A DNA stretch of 64,000 nucleotides from GMQP-bins7 sp963776565 (lineage in GTDB: Bacteria; Actinomycetota; Thermoleophilia; Gaiellales; Gaiellaceae), in assembly GCA_963776565.1 (NCBI GenBank), contig CAVZNF010000008.1, positions 10,345 through 74,344 on the forward strand, written 5' to 3'. Under the pieces are notes generated by a model. That model was not told where the DNA came from. It made no database searches and saw only the letters and a list, made by a program, of their open reading frames with translations. Shown here piece by piece: positions 7,983-15,454 of the stretch. Position numbers and translations under genes: made by a program. How positions within the stretch are numbered: the stretch's first letter is position 1; the number at the start of each line of letters is the position of its first letter.

Positions 7983-8693
7983 GTGCTCGTCGCGGCGAAC
8001 TGGAAGATGTTCAAGGGCGCGCACCAGGCGCGCGAGTTCGCGAGCCAGATCCGGAATGTCGCTGCTCATGCCCCTGGTGTCGACGTCGTCGTCTGCCCGC
8101 CGTTCGTTTCGCTCGAGGCGACCATCCAGGGCCTCGGTCCCGACAGCGCCATCCGCGTGTACGCGCAAAACGTCCATTGGGAGCTGGAGGGAGCGTTCAC
8201 CGGGGAGGTATCCGCGCCGATGCTGCTGGAGCTCGGCGTCGCCGGAGCCATCGTTGGCCACTCGGAGCGCCGTCAGCTCTTCGGCGAGACGGACGAGACG
8301 GTCCGCATGCGTGCGGAGGCAGCGCTCGAGGCGGGCCTCCACGTCATCGCGTGCATCGGCGAGACCGAAGCCGAGCGCGAGTCCGGCGAGACCGAGACCG
8401 TGCTCGCCCGGCAGGCCGCGGGGATCCCCCGTCACGAGCGCCTGGTGATCGCGTACGAGCCCGTCTGGGCGATCGGAACCGGCAAGACGGCGACGCCGGA
8501 GATCGCGCAGGAGACGCACGCGTTCGTCAAGAGCGTCCACGCGTCGCCGGTGCTCTACGGCGGATCGGTAAAGCCCGACAACGCCGCCGTGCTTCTCGCG
8601 CTGCCGGACGTGGACGGCGCGCTCGTCGGTGGCGCTTCGCTCGACCTCGTCTCGTTCGAGGCGATCTGTCGCGTCGGCGTCGAGGCTGCTTGA
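7983..8693 (+). CDS. tpiA: Triosephosphate isomerase
   Basis: It interconverts dihydroxyacetone phosphate and glyceraldehyde-3-phosphate. The 236-residue TIM barrel has Lys8 in AANWKM, His93 in VGHSER and the catalytic Glu159 in AYEPVWAIGTG. The phosphate-binding YGGSV and GGASL close the barrel. It is slightly shorter than the common 250, with the loop before the catalytic glutamate trimmed. The GTG at 7983 is supported by the hexamer at 7970 and by the conserved start of the first strand. Its TGA overlaps the gpmI TTG start (TTGA), so the pair is coupled. Confidence 0.95.
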   Translation: MLVAANWKMFKGAHQAREFASQIRNVAAHAPGVDVVVCPPFVSLEATIQGLGPDSAIRVYAQNVHWELEGAFTGEVSAPMLLELGVAGAIVGHSERRQLFGETDETVRMRAEAALEAGLHVIACIGETEAERESGETETVLARQAAGIPRHERLVIAYEPVWAIGTGKTATPEIAQETHAFVKSVHASPVLYGGSVKPDNAAVLLALPDVDGALVGGASLDLVSFEAICRVGVEAA

Positions 8694-10153
8694 AGCCCGT
8701 CGTCCTCGTCATCCTGGACGGCTGGGGCATCGCTCCGCCCGGACCGGGAAACGCGGTCGAGCTCGCCCGCACGCCGGTCTTCGACGCACTCTGGGATCGC
8801 TACCCGCACGCCATGCTCGCCGCCTCGGGTGAGGCGGTAGGGCTTCCTTCGGGACAGATGGGGAACTCGGAGGTCGGGCACCTCACGATCGGGTCCGGCC
8901 GGATCCTGTTCCAGGACCTCGCGCGTGTGAGCCTCGCCGTCGAGGACGGCTCGTTCGCACGGAACCACGCGCTCACGGCCGCGTTCCGGCGCGCGCGCGA
9001 GCGCGGCGGCGACGTCCATCTGCTGGGACTCGTCTCCTACGGCGGCGTTCACTCGCACATCGACCACCTACGCGCGCTTCTCGAGCTGGCCGAGCGCGAG
9101 GGGATGGCGGAGCGGACATGGGTGCATGCATTCACGGACGGGCGCGATGTGTCACCGCGTGCGGCGGCAAAGGATCTGGCGGAGCTGCCCGCTGCGCGCA
9201 TCGCAACGGTCTGCGGGCGCTACTACGCCATGGATCGCGACAACCGCTGGGAGCGGACCGACCGCGCAGTCGCAGCGATCGTGTCCGGCGAGGGTACGCA
9301 TGCCGCGGATCCCGTCGCGGCGGTTCGCGAGAGCTACGAGCGGGGAGTGACCGACGAGTTCGTCGAGCCGGTCGTGCTCGAGGGGCGTCCGCGCCTCGGT
9401 GCCGAGGACGCCGCGATCTTCTTCAACTTCCGTCCCGATCGGGCGCGGCAGCTGTCGGAGCGCCTGCTCGAAGCGGGAATCGACCTGACGACGATGACGC
9501 GCTACCGCGAGGACTTCCCGTTCCCGGTCGCCTTCGACGAGCAGGAAGTCAAGAACACGCTCGCCGAGGTTCTGGCCGGCAACGGCCTGCGCCAGCTCCA
9601 CGTCGCCGAGACCGAGAAGTACGCCCATGTGACGTACTTCTTCAACGGCGGCGAGGAGAGCGAGTGGCCGGGCGAGCGCCGGATCCTCGTACCCTCGCCG
9701 CGCGACGTCCCGAGCTACGACCTGAAGCCCGAGATGTCTGCGGCCGGCGTCGCTGGTCGACTCTGCGACGAGATCGGGGACGGGTACGCGTTCGCCGTCG
9801 TGAACTTCGCGAATCCCGACATGGTCGGCCATACGGGCTCGATCGCCGCGGTCATCACAGCTGTCGAGGCTGCGGATACGGCCCTCGGTCGCGTTGTCGC
9901 GTGCGTCCACGAGGCCGGTGGAGTGTGCCTCGTGACCGCCGATCACGGCAACGCGGAGCAGATGCTCGAGCCGGACGGCATCAGCCCGCTTACCGCGCAT
10001 ACGACGAATCCCGTGCCGCTCGTCCTCACGAGCGATCGCTTCGAGCTACAGAAGACCGGTGGCCTCTCCGATCTCGCGCCCACCATTCTGGGGATGCTCG
10101 ACGTCGAGATTCCCGGTGACATGACAGGTGTACCCCTCGCAACGCGTCCCTAA
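8690..10153 (+). CDS. gpmI: 2,3-bisphosphoglycerate-independent phosphoglycerate mutase
   Basis: It converts 3- to 2-phosphoglycerate by a di-metal, phosphoserine mechanism. The 487-residue alkaline-phosphatase-superfamily protein begins with VVLVILDGWG. The phosphorylated Ser60 lies in QMGNSEVGH. HAFTDGRD, GRYYAMDRD and FFNFRPDR follow, and the metal-binding VTADHGNAE is near the end. The TTG start at 8690 overlaps the tpi stop and is required by the conserved N-terminus. It is followed after 50 bases by an ECF sigma factor. Confidence 0.95.
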   Translation: MKPVVLVILDGWGIAPPGPGNAVELARTPVFDALWDRYPHAMLAASGEAVGLPSGQMGNSEVGHLTIGSGRILFQDLARVSLAVEDGSFARNHALTAAFRRARERGGDVHLLGLVSYGGVHSHIDHLRALLELAEREGMAERTWVHAFTDGRDVSPRAAAKDLAELPAARIATVCGRYYAMDRDNRWERTDRAVAAIVSGEGTHAADPVAAVRESYERGVTDEFVEPVVLEGRPRLGAEDAAIFFNFRPDRARQLSERLLEAGIDLTTMTRYREDFPFPVAFDEQEVKNTLAEVLAGNGLRQLHVAETEKYAHVTYFFNGGEESEWPGERRILVPSPRDVPSYDLKPEMSAAGVAGRLCDEIGDGYAFAVVNFANPDMVGHTGSIAAVITAVEAADTALGRVVACVHEAGGVCLVTADHGNAEQMLEPDGISPLTAHTTNPVPLVLTSDRFELQKTGGLSDLAPTILGMLDVEIPGDMTGVPLATRP

Positions 10154-10187
10154 CTGGTCGCCCCCAAACCCTTCACAACTACCCCTC

Positions 10188-10193
10188 TATACT
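10188..10193 (+). promoter_or_regulatory. -10 hexamer for sigma factor gene
   Basis: TATACT, ten bases before the ATG at 10204. This is the best -10 match in the window and predicts a leader of only a few bases. No convincing -35 is seen. Confidence 0.5.
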
Positions 10194-10203
10194 CGCCGCG
10201 CAT

Positions 10204-10791
10204 ATGTCGCTGCCACAGCCAGACCTCGGCGTTCTGCGTAAGGCCCAGCGGGGCGACGAGCGTGCGTTCTCGATCATCGTTCGGACGTACGAGCAGCCGG
10301 TCTACAACTACGTGCTGCGGCTGACGGGCGACCGGAGCCTCTCCGAGGATCTGACGCAGGAGGTGTTCCTCCGCGTCTTCCAGGGTCTGCCGAGCTTCTC
10401 GCTTCGCTCGCGCTTCACGACGTGGCTGTTCCAGGTCACGAAGAACCGCGTGCTCGACGAGCTCCGCGCGATCGAGCGCCGTCCGCGCTCCGTCGTGAAC
10501 ATCGACGATGCGCCACCGCTCGAGGTCGTGGACGCGCCAGCCGAGCGTGCCGAGACGATCGACGCGGTGTGGCGCGCGGTCGAGGACTTGAACCCCGATC
10601 TGAAGATGGCGCTCCTCTTGCGCGACGTCGTCGGCCTCTCGTACACCGAGATCGCCGAGACGCTCGAGGTCACGCTCGCGACGGTGAAGTGGCGGATCTA
10701 CAAGGCGCGCGAGGAAGTGCAGCTCGCGCTGCACCGTGACGGCGTCGTGGTTCCGATCACGTCTGCACCGTCTGCAGCGAAGAGCCGATAG
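10204..10791 (+). CDS. ECF-type RNA polymerase sigma factor
   Basis: The 195-residue sigma-70 family protein has region 2 (about residues 20-90, with EDLTQEVFLRVF and the -10-reading RFTTWLFQVTKN segment). Region 4 follows (about 120-175, LLLRDVVGLSYTEIAE with a helix-turn-helix ending VKWRIYKARE). The length and the absence of regions 1 and 3 mark it as extracytoplasmic-function type. No anti-sigma gene is adjacent, so its trigger is unknown. It sits between the glycolytic genes and a channel gene with its own promoter. Confidence 0.9.
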   Translation: MSLPQPDLGVLRKAQRGDERAFSIIVRTYEQPVYNYVLRLTGDRSLSEDLTQEVFLRVFQGLPSFSLRSRFTTWLFQVTKNRVLDELRAIERRPRSVVNIDDAPPLEVVDAPAERAETIDAVWRAVEDLNPDLKMALLLRDVVGLSYTEIAETLEVTLATVKWRIYKAREEVQLALHRDGVVVPITSAPSAAKSR

Positions 10792-10852
10792 CCGCAACAC
10801 GGCGAGCCGTCCGGCGACGGCGGGCTGTAGCGACCGCCGACCAACGCGCGCC

Positions 10853-10858
10853 TACGAT
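10853..10858 (+). promoter_or_regulatory. Leaderless -10 hexamer for TrkA-type channel
   Basis: TACGAT, seven bases, then ATG 10866. This favours ATG 10866 over the ATG at 10857, which overlaps the hexamer itself. Confidence 0.45.
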
Positions 10859-10865
10859 GACGGGG

Positions 10866-11894
10866 ATGCGCGATCCCCGCTACTGGCATCGCTTTGCCTA
10901 CGCGCAGGTGGCGTTCGTGCTCGTTCTCGTGGTCGGGACGATCGGGTTTCAAGTCCTCCTCGGCGAGGGCTGGGTCGCGTCGTTCTATCGCGCCGTCGTC
11001 TCGACCACGCTGACCGGTCTCGACTCGGCGCCTGCTACCAGCGCAGGCAAGATCTTCACTGTCGTCCTGCTCTTCGCGGGCGTGGCAGTCTTCTTCTACA
11101 TCGCCGGAGTGGTCGTCGATGTCATCACGCGGGGCGTGTTTGCGGACGTGCTCGGCGAAAGAAGGAGGAAGAGAGCGATCGAGGACTTGCAGGATCACGT
11201 GATCATCTGTGGCTACGGACGCGTCGGGCGCAGCGTCGCGGCGGAGTTCCGTGCGACGGGAACGCCCTACGCGGTTGTCGACATCACGCCCGAGTCGGTC
11301 GAGCGCGCCCAGGCTGACGGGGCACCGGTCGTCCACGGCGACGGTACCGAGGACACCGATCTGCAGCGGGCCGCGATCGACCGCGCGCGCGGGCTCGTCG
11401 CATCCGCCGACTCGGACGAGAAGAACCTCTACATCACGCTGTCCGCCCGGGCACAGCGGCCCGACCTCGTGATCGTGGCGCGGGCGTCCAACGAGGCCGC
11501 CGCTCGCAAGATTCGCCTCGCCGGCGCCGATCGTGTCGTCCAGCCGTACTCGCACGCCGGCCTGCATCTCGCGAATCTCGTAGTGAAGCCTCAGGTCGCT
11601 GACTTTCTGGACATCGTCACGACGGCGGGCGGTGAGATGCCCGAGCTCCGCTTCGAAGAGCTCGAGGTGTCTCCCGACTCCGAGCCTTGCGGCAAGTCGA
11701 TCGCAGAACTGCGAATCCAGGAGGTGACGGGCGCTCTCGTCGTCGCTATCCGGAAGTCCAGCGGCGGTTTCGATGTGACACCCGGCCCAGACGCTGTCCT
11801 CGCAGCCGGGGATGTGCTGATCGGCGTTGGCACGACGGAGGAGATGGCGCGGCTCGAAGTCCTCTTCGCGCCCCGCGAGGCACCGGTTGCCTGA
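10866..11894 (+). CDS. Kch/TrkA-type potassium channel protein with RCK domain
   Basis: Two transmembrane segments (about residues 10-30 and 60-85) flank a pore-like loop. An RCK/TrkA-N domain starting IICGYGRVGRS (about 115) binds nucleotide, and a TrkA-C domain ends the protein. The architecture matches prokaryotic potassium channels gated by cytosolic RCK rings. The pore loop reads STTLTGLDSAP instead of the canonical TVGYGD, so potassium selectivity is uncertain. The start is ATG 10866, chosen because TACGAT lies seven bases upstream, giving 342 residues. The stop is a few bases from the likely argS start. Confidence 0.85.
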   Translation: MRDPRYWHRFAYAQVAFVLVLVVGTIGFQVLLGEGWVASFYRAVVSTTLTGLDSAPATSAGKIFTVVLLFAGVAVFFYIAGVVVDVITRGVFADVLGERRRKRAIEDLQDHVIICGYGRVGRSVAAEFRATGTPYAVVDITPESVERAQADGAPVVHGDGTEDTDLQRAAIDRARGLVASADSDEKNLYITLSARAQRPDLVIVARASNEAAARKIRLAGADRVVQPYSHAGLHLANLVVKPQVADFLDIVTTAGGEMPELRFEELEVSPDSEPCGKSIAELRIQEVTGALVVAIRKSSGGFDVTPGPDAVLAAGDVLIGVGTTEEMARLEVLFAPREAPVA

Positions 11895-11905
11895 TCCTGT
11901 CGCAT

Positions 11906-13414
11906 GTGCTCGCCGGCGAGCTGCGCACGATCGCCGGCGCTCCCCTCACGCTGGAACGTCCCGGGGACGCGGAGCATGGCGACTACGCGACAAACGTCGC
12001 GCTGAAGCTCGCCGGGCTGCAGAAGCGGCCACCGCGAGAGATCGCAGAGGAGATCGCGCAGCGCGTGGTGGAGAGTGGACTCGCCGAGCGTGCTGAAGCT
12101 GCGGGACCGGGATTCGTCAACGTCTGGCTACCCGATGCATGGCTGGCTGCCGGCGTCGCGGAAATCGCGGGCACGGACGGCGCCTTCGGGTCTGGATCGG
12201 CGGCAGAGCCGGAACGCGTTCAGGTCGAGATGGTCTCGGCGAACCCGACCGGGCCTGTCACCGTCGCGGCGGCGAGGAACGGGGCGTACGGCGACGCTGT
12301 CGCTCGCCTGCTCGCCTTCGCCGGGCACGAGGTCGAGCGCGAGTACTACTACAACGACGCCGGCGCTCAGATGGAGCGGTTCGCGGAGTCCGTCGAGGCG
12401 GCGCGGCGCGGCGAGGAGCCGCCCGAGGACGGCTACCAGGGCGATTACATCGCGGAGCTCGCGGAACTCGACGGCGACGCTGTTCCGATCATGCTCGAGC
12501 GGATCGAGACGACGCTCGAGCGCTTCCGCATTCACTTCGACACGTGGGAGCGGCAGAGCGCGGTCGAGCTCGAGATCCCCGAGGCAGTCGCGCTGCTGGA
12601 GACGTTCGAGGACGACGGCGCGTTGTGGGCGCGCACGAGCGCGCACGGGGACGACAAGGATCGTGTCCTCATCCGCTCCGGCGGCGAGCCGACGTACTTT
12701 GCGGCCGACGCGGCGTACATGCGCAGGAAGTACGCACGGGGCTTTGATCGGCTGATCTACGTGCTCGGCGCCGACCATCATGGGTACGTCGCGCGGCTGC
12801 AGGCGCTCGCGGAGATGCTCGGCCACCCACGCGAGTCGCTCGAGGTGCTCGTGTACCAGCTCGTCAACCTCGTCGAAGGTGGGGCCGCGAAGAAGATGTC
12901 GAAGCGTCGTGGCGACGTCGTGTTCCTCGACGAGCTCATCGACACGATCGGAATCGACGCGGCCCGCTGGTACCTCGTCTCGCGGGGACACGACCAGACG
13001 ATCGAGCTCGACGTCGACCTCGCAAAGGAAAGGACGAACAAGAATCCCGTCTACTACGTGCAATACGCGCACGCGCGGATCGCGGGCATCCTGCGCAACG
13101 CGCCGGTGTCAGACGAGGTGTCTGACACCGGGTCCGACCCCGTGTCCACAGCTCTCGCCGGCGAGGAGCGCGAGCTCGTGAAGCGGCTCCTCGAGTTTCC
13201 CCAGATCGCTCGCGAGGCGGCCGAGCGCCGGGCGCCGCACGCGATCCCGATCTACGCGATTCGCGTCGCCGACGACTTCCACCGCTTCTACCACCAGCAC
13301 CGCGTCCTGGAGTCCGAGCAGCAGGCGTTCCGGCTCGAGCTCGTCCGCGCGGTGCAGTCCGTCATCGCCCGCTGCCTCGACCTCGTCGGGGTGGAAGCTC
13401 CGGAGCGGATGTAG
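11906..13414 (+). CDS. argS: Arginyl-tRNA synthetase with degenerate HIGH motif
   Basis: It charges tRNA-Arg. The N-terminal additional domain carries HGDYATNVALKLA. The catalytic domain contains SANPTGPVTVAAARN, where other ArgS have the HxGH (HIGH) signature, then YYYNDAGAQM. A complete KMSK loop (AKKMSKRRGD) is present. The C-terminal anticodon-binding domain ends with HRFYHQHRVL. GTG 11906 is the first good start in frame. An upstream TTG (11887, LPDPV) in another frame looks homologous to the usual N-terminus, so a base may be missing near 11902. A palindromic repeat at 13105-13141 is translated in frame within the C-terminal domain. Confidence 0.92.
   Translation: MLAGELRTIAGAPLTLERPGDAEHGDYATNVALKLAGLQKRPPREIAEEIAQRVVESGLAERAEAAGPGFVNVWLPDAWLAAGVAEIAGTDGAFGSGSAAEPERVQVEMVSANPTGPVTVAAARNGAYGDAVARLLAFAGHEVEREYYYNDAGAQMERFAESVEAARRGEEPPEDGYQGDYIAELAELDGDAVPIMLERIETTLERFRIHFDTWERQSAVELEIPEAVALLETFEDDGALWARTSAHGDDKDRVLIRSGGEPTYFAADAAYMRRKYARGFDRLIYVLGADHHGYVARLQALAEMLGHPRESLEVLVYQLVNLVEGGAAKKMSKRRGDVVFLDELIDTIGIDAARWYLVSRGHDQTIELDVDLAKERTNKNPVYYVQYAHARIAGILRNAPVSDEVSDTGSDPVSTALAGEERELVKRLLEFPQIAREAAERRAPHAIPIYAIRVADDFHRFYHQHRVLESEQQAFRLELVRAVQSVIARCLDLVGVEAPERM
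13105..13141. repeat. Palindromic GGTGTCTGACACC / GGGTCCGACCC repeat inside argS
   Basis: A half unit GGTGTCAGAC is followed by the perfect palindrome GGTGTCTGACACC (13117-13129) and the palindrome GGGTCCGACCC (13130-13140). It is translated in frame as VSDEVSDTGSDPV between two helices of the ArgS anticodon-binding domain. The sequence type matches the units at 2745. Confidence 0.7.
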
Positions 13415-13417
13415 GAT
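13412..13417 (+). promoter_or_regulatory. Leaderless -10 hexamer built on the argS stop, for glpX
   Basis: TAGGAT begins with the argS TAG stop codon. Eight bases later is the glpX GTG at 13426. Confidence 0.45.
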
Positions 13418-13425
13418 CGGCCGAC

Positions 13426-14409
13426 GTGAGCGAGGTCCCGGACAGGAACCTGGCGCTCGAGCTCGTCCGCGTCACGGAGTCGGCCGCCACGTTCGCGTCG
13501 CGCTGGATCGGGCGCGGCGACAAGATCGCGGCCGACCAGGCCGCGGTCGACGCCATGCGGCTCATGCTCGACACGGTCTCGATGCGCGGCGTCGTCGTGA
13601 TCGGCGAGGGCGAGAAGGACGAGGCTCCGATGCTCTTCAACGGCGAGGCGGTCGGCGACGGTGTCGGGCCGGAGGTCGATGTCGCAGTCGATCCCCTCGA
13701 GGGGACGCGCCTCACGGCACTCGGGATGCCGAACGCGATCTCCGTCATCGCCGTGTCCGAGCGCGGGACGATGTTCTTTCCGGGCGCCGCGCTGTACATG
13801 GACAAGATCGCGGTGGGTCCTGAGGCCGCCGACGCGATCGATATCGACGCGACGCCGACGGAGAATCTCGAGCGTGTCGCCGAGGCGAAGCACTGCGCCG
13901 TCAACGACCTCACGGTCGTCGTCCTCGAGCGCGAGCGCCACGACGACCTGATCGCCGAGCTGCGCGAGGCGGGAGCCCGTGTGAACCTCATTCGCGACGG
14001 CGATGTCGCGCCCGCGATCGCGGCTGCCCAGCCGGGCACCGGGGTCGACCTGCTCATGGGGATCGGCGGAACGCCGGAGGGCGTCATCTCGGCCGCGGCG
14101 ATCAAGTGCCTCGGCGGCGCGATGCAGGGCAAGCTGTGGCCGCGGTCGGACGACGAGCGGCAGCGTCTGCTCGACGGCGGCTTCGATCTCGACCATGTCC
14201 TCACGGCGGACGACCTCGTCGAGGGCGATGACGTGTTCGTCGCAGCGACCGGCGTGACGAGTGGCGCTCTGCTGCGCGGTGTCCGCGTCGTCGGCGACCG
14301 TGTCGAGACCGAGTCGATCGTCATGCGCTCGCGCTCGGGCACGTTCCGGCGCATCGTCGCCTCGCATCCACTCACGAAGATCCAGAGCCTGATGAAAGGA
14401 GCGCCCTAG
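13426..14409 (+). CDS. glpX: Fructose-1,6-bisphosphatase class II
   Basis: It dephosphorylates fructose-1,6-bisphosphate in gluconeogenesis. The 327-residue protein carries the metal site VVIGEGEKDEAPM (about residues 58-70) and the class II motif DPLEGT (about 90). GIGGTPEG (about 210) and GGAMQGKLWP follow. The length is normal for GlpX. The GTG start fits the leaderless hexamer overlapping the argS stop. Its TAG is directly followed by the aldolase ATG, so the two enzymes acting on the same metabolite are coupled. Confidence 0.95.
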   Translation: MSEVPDRNLALELVRVTESAATFASRWIGRGDKIAADQAAVDAMRLMLDTVSMRGVVVIGEGEKDEAPMLFNGEAVGDGVGPEVDVAVDPLEGTRLTALGMPNAISVIAVSERGTMFFPGAALYMDKIAVGPEAADAIDIDATPTENLERVAEAKHCAVNDLTVVVLERERHDDLIAELREAGARVNLIRDGDVAPAIAAAQPGTGVDLLMGIGGTPEGVISAAAIKCLGGAMQGKLWPRSDDERQRLLDGGFDLDHVLTADDLVEGDDVFVAATGVTSGALLRGVRVVGDRVETESIVMRSRSGTFRRIVASHPLTKIQSLMKGAP

Positions 14410-15432
14410 ATGGGAGCCCACGAGCTGCACGAGACCGCGAAGGCGATCGTCGCCGACAACAAGGGCATCCTCGCCGCTGACGAGTCCACGGGCACGATCA
14501 AGAAGCGCTTCGACTCGATCGGCGTGGAGTCGACGGAGGAGAGCAGACGCTATTACCGGCAGCTTCTCTTCACCGCGCCCGGGATGGAGGACTTCATCGG
14601 CGGCGTCATCCTGTACGACGAGACGATTCGGCAGGCGGCCGACGACGGCACGCCGTTTCCGGAGGTGCTCGCCTCGAAGGGCTCGATCCCCGGGATCAAG
14701 GTGGACACGGGGGCGCACGACCAGGCCGGCTTCCCGGGCGAGAAGATCACCGAAGGTCTCGACGGCCTTCGGGGCAGACTCGACGAGTACCGCACGCTCG
14801 GCGCCCGCTTCGCCAAGTGGCGCGCGGTGATCACGATCGGCGACGGAATCCCCTCGGTCGCATGCATCCGTGCCAACGCACACGCGCTCGCGCGCTACGC
14901 GGCGCTGTGCCAGGAAGCCGGGATCGTCCCGATCGTCGAGCCCGAGGTGCTGATGGACGCCGACAACACGATCGAGCGCTGCTTCGACGTGACGTCGCGC
15001 ACGCTGAAGTGGACGTTCCACGAGCTGCTCGTGCAGGGCGTGGATCTCCGCGGCGCGCTGCTCAAGCCGAACATGGTGATCTCGGGCAAGGGCTGCCCGG
15101 AGCAGGCGCCGGCAGCGCGGATCGCCGAGCTGACGCTGCGGTGCTTCATGACGCACGTTCCCGCGGCCGTTCCCGGCATCGTCTTCCTCTCCGGCGGGCA
15201 GTCGGAGGTCGAGGCGACGGAGAACCTCAACGCGATCAACCAGGTCGGCGGTCCGTGGCCGCTGTCGTTCTCGTACGGGCGGGCGCTGCAGGCATCGGCG
15301 CTCGAGACGTGGGGTGGCGATACCGCCAACACGGAGGCCGCGCAGGCTGCGTTCACTCACCGCGCGCGCATGAATGCGCTCGCGGCGGCAGGCGAATGGA
15401 GCGCCGAGCTGGAGCAGCCGGTCGCCGCGTAG
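14410..15432 (+). CDS. Fructose-bisphosphate aldolase class I
   Basis: It cleaves or forms fructose-1,6-bisphosphate through a Schiff base. The 340-residue protein has the class I start GILAADESTGTI (about residue 18), the phosphate-site KVDTGAH, EPEVLMD, and the Schiff-base lysine in LLKPNMV (about residue 219). It ends with FSYGRALQ and a C-terminal tail. Class I aldolase is the eukaryote-like type and needs no metal. The ATG follows the glpX stop with zero spacing. A 20-base hairpin then fills the whole gap to the next gene. Confidence 0.95.
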   Translation: MGAHELHETAKAIVADNKGILAADESTGTIKKRFDSIGVESTEESRRYYRQLLFTAPGMEDFIGGVILYDETIRQAADDGTPFPEVLASKGSIPGIKVDTGAHDQAGFPGEKITEGLDGLRGRLDEYRTLGARFAKWRAVITIGDGIPSVACIRANAHALARYAALCQEAGIVPIVEPEVLMDADNTIERCFDVTSRTLKWTFHELLVQGVDLRGALLKPNMVISGKGCPEQAPAARIAELTLRCFMTHVPAAVPGIVFLSGGQSEVEATENLNAINQVGGPWPLSFSYGRALQASALETWGGDTANTEAAQAAFTHRARMNALAAAGEWSAELEQPVAA

Positions 15433-15452
15433 GGGCGAGGCTCGCCTCGCCC
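15433..15452 (+). terminator. Hairpin filling the aldolase-E1 gap
   Basis: GGGCGAGG / CCTCGCCC forms an 8-bp perfect stem with loop CTCG. It begins at the aldolase stop and ends two bases before the E1 ATG, where a ribosome binding site would be expected. It may attenuate transcription or limit translation of E1. Confidence 0.5.
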
Positions 15453-15454
15453 TC

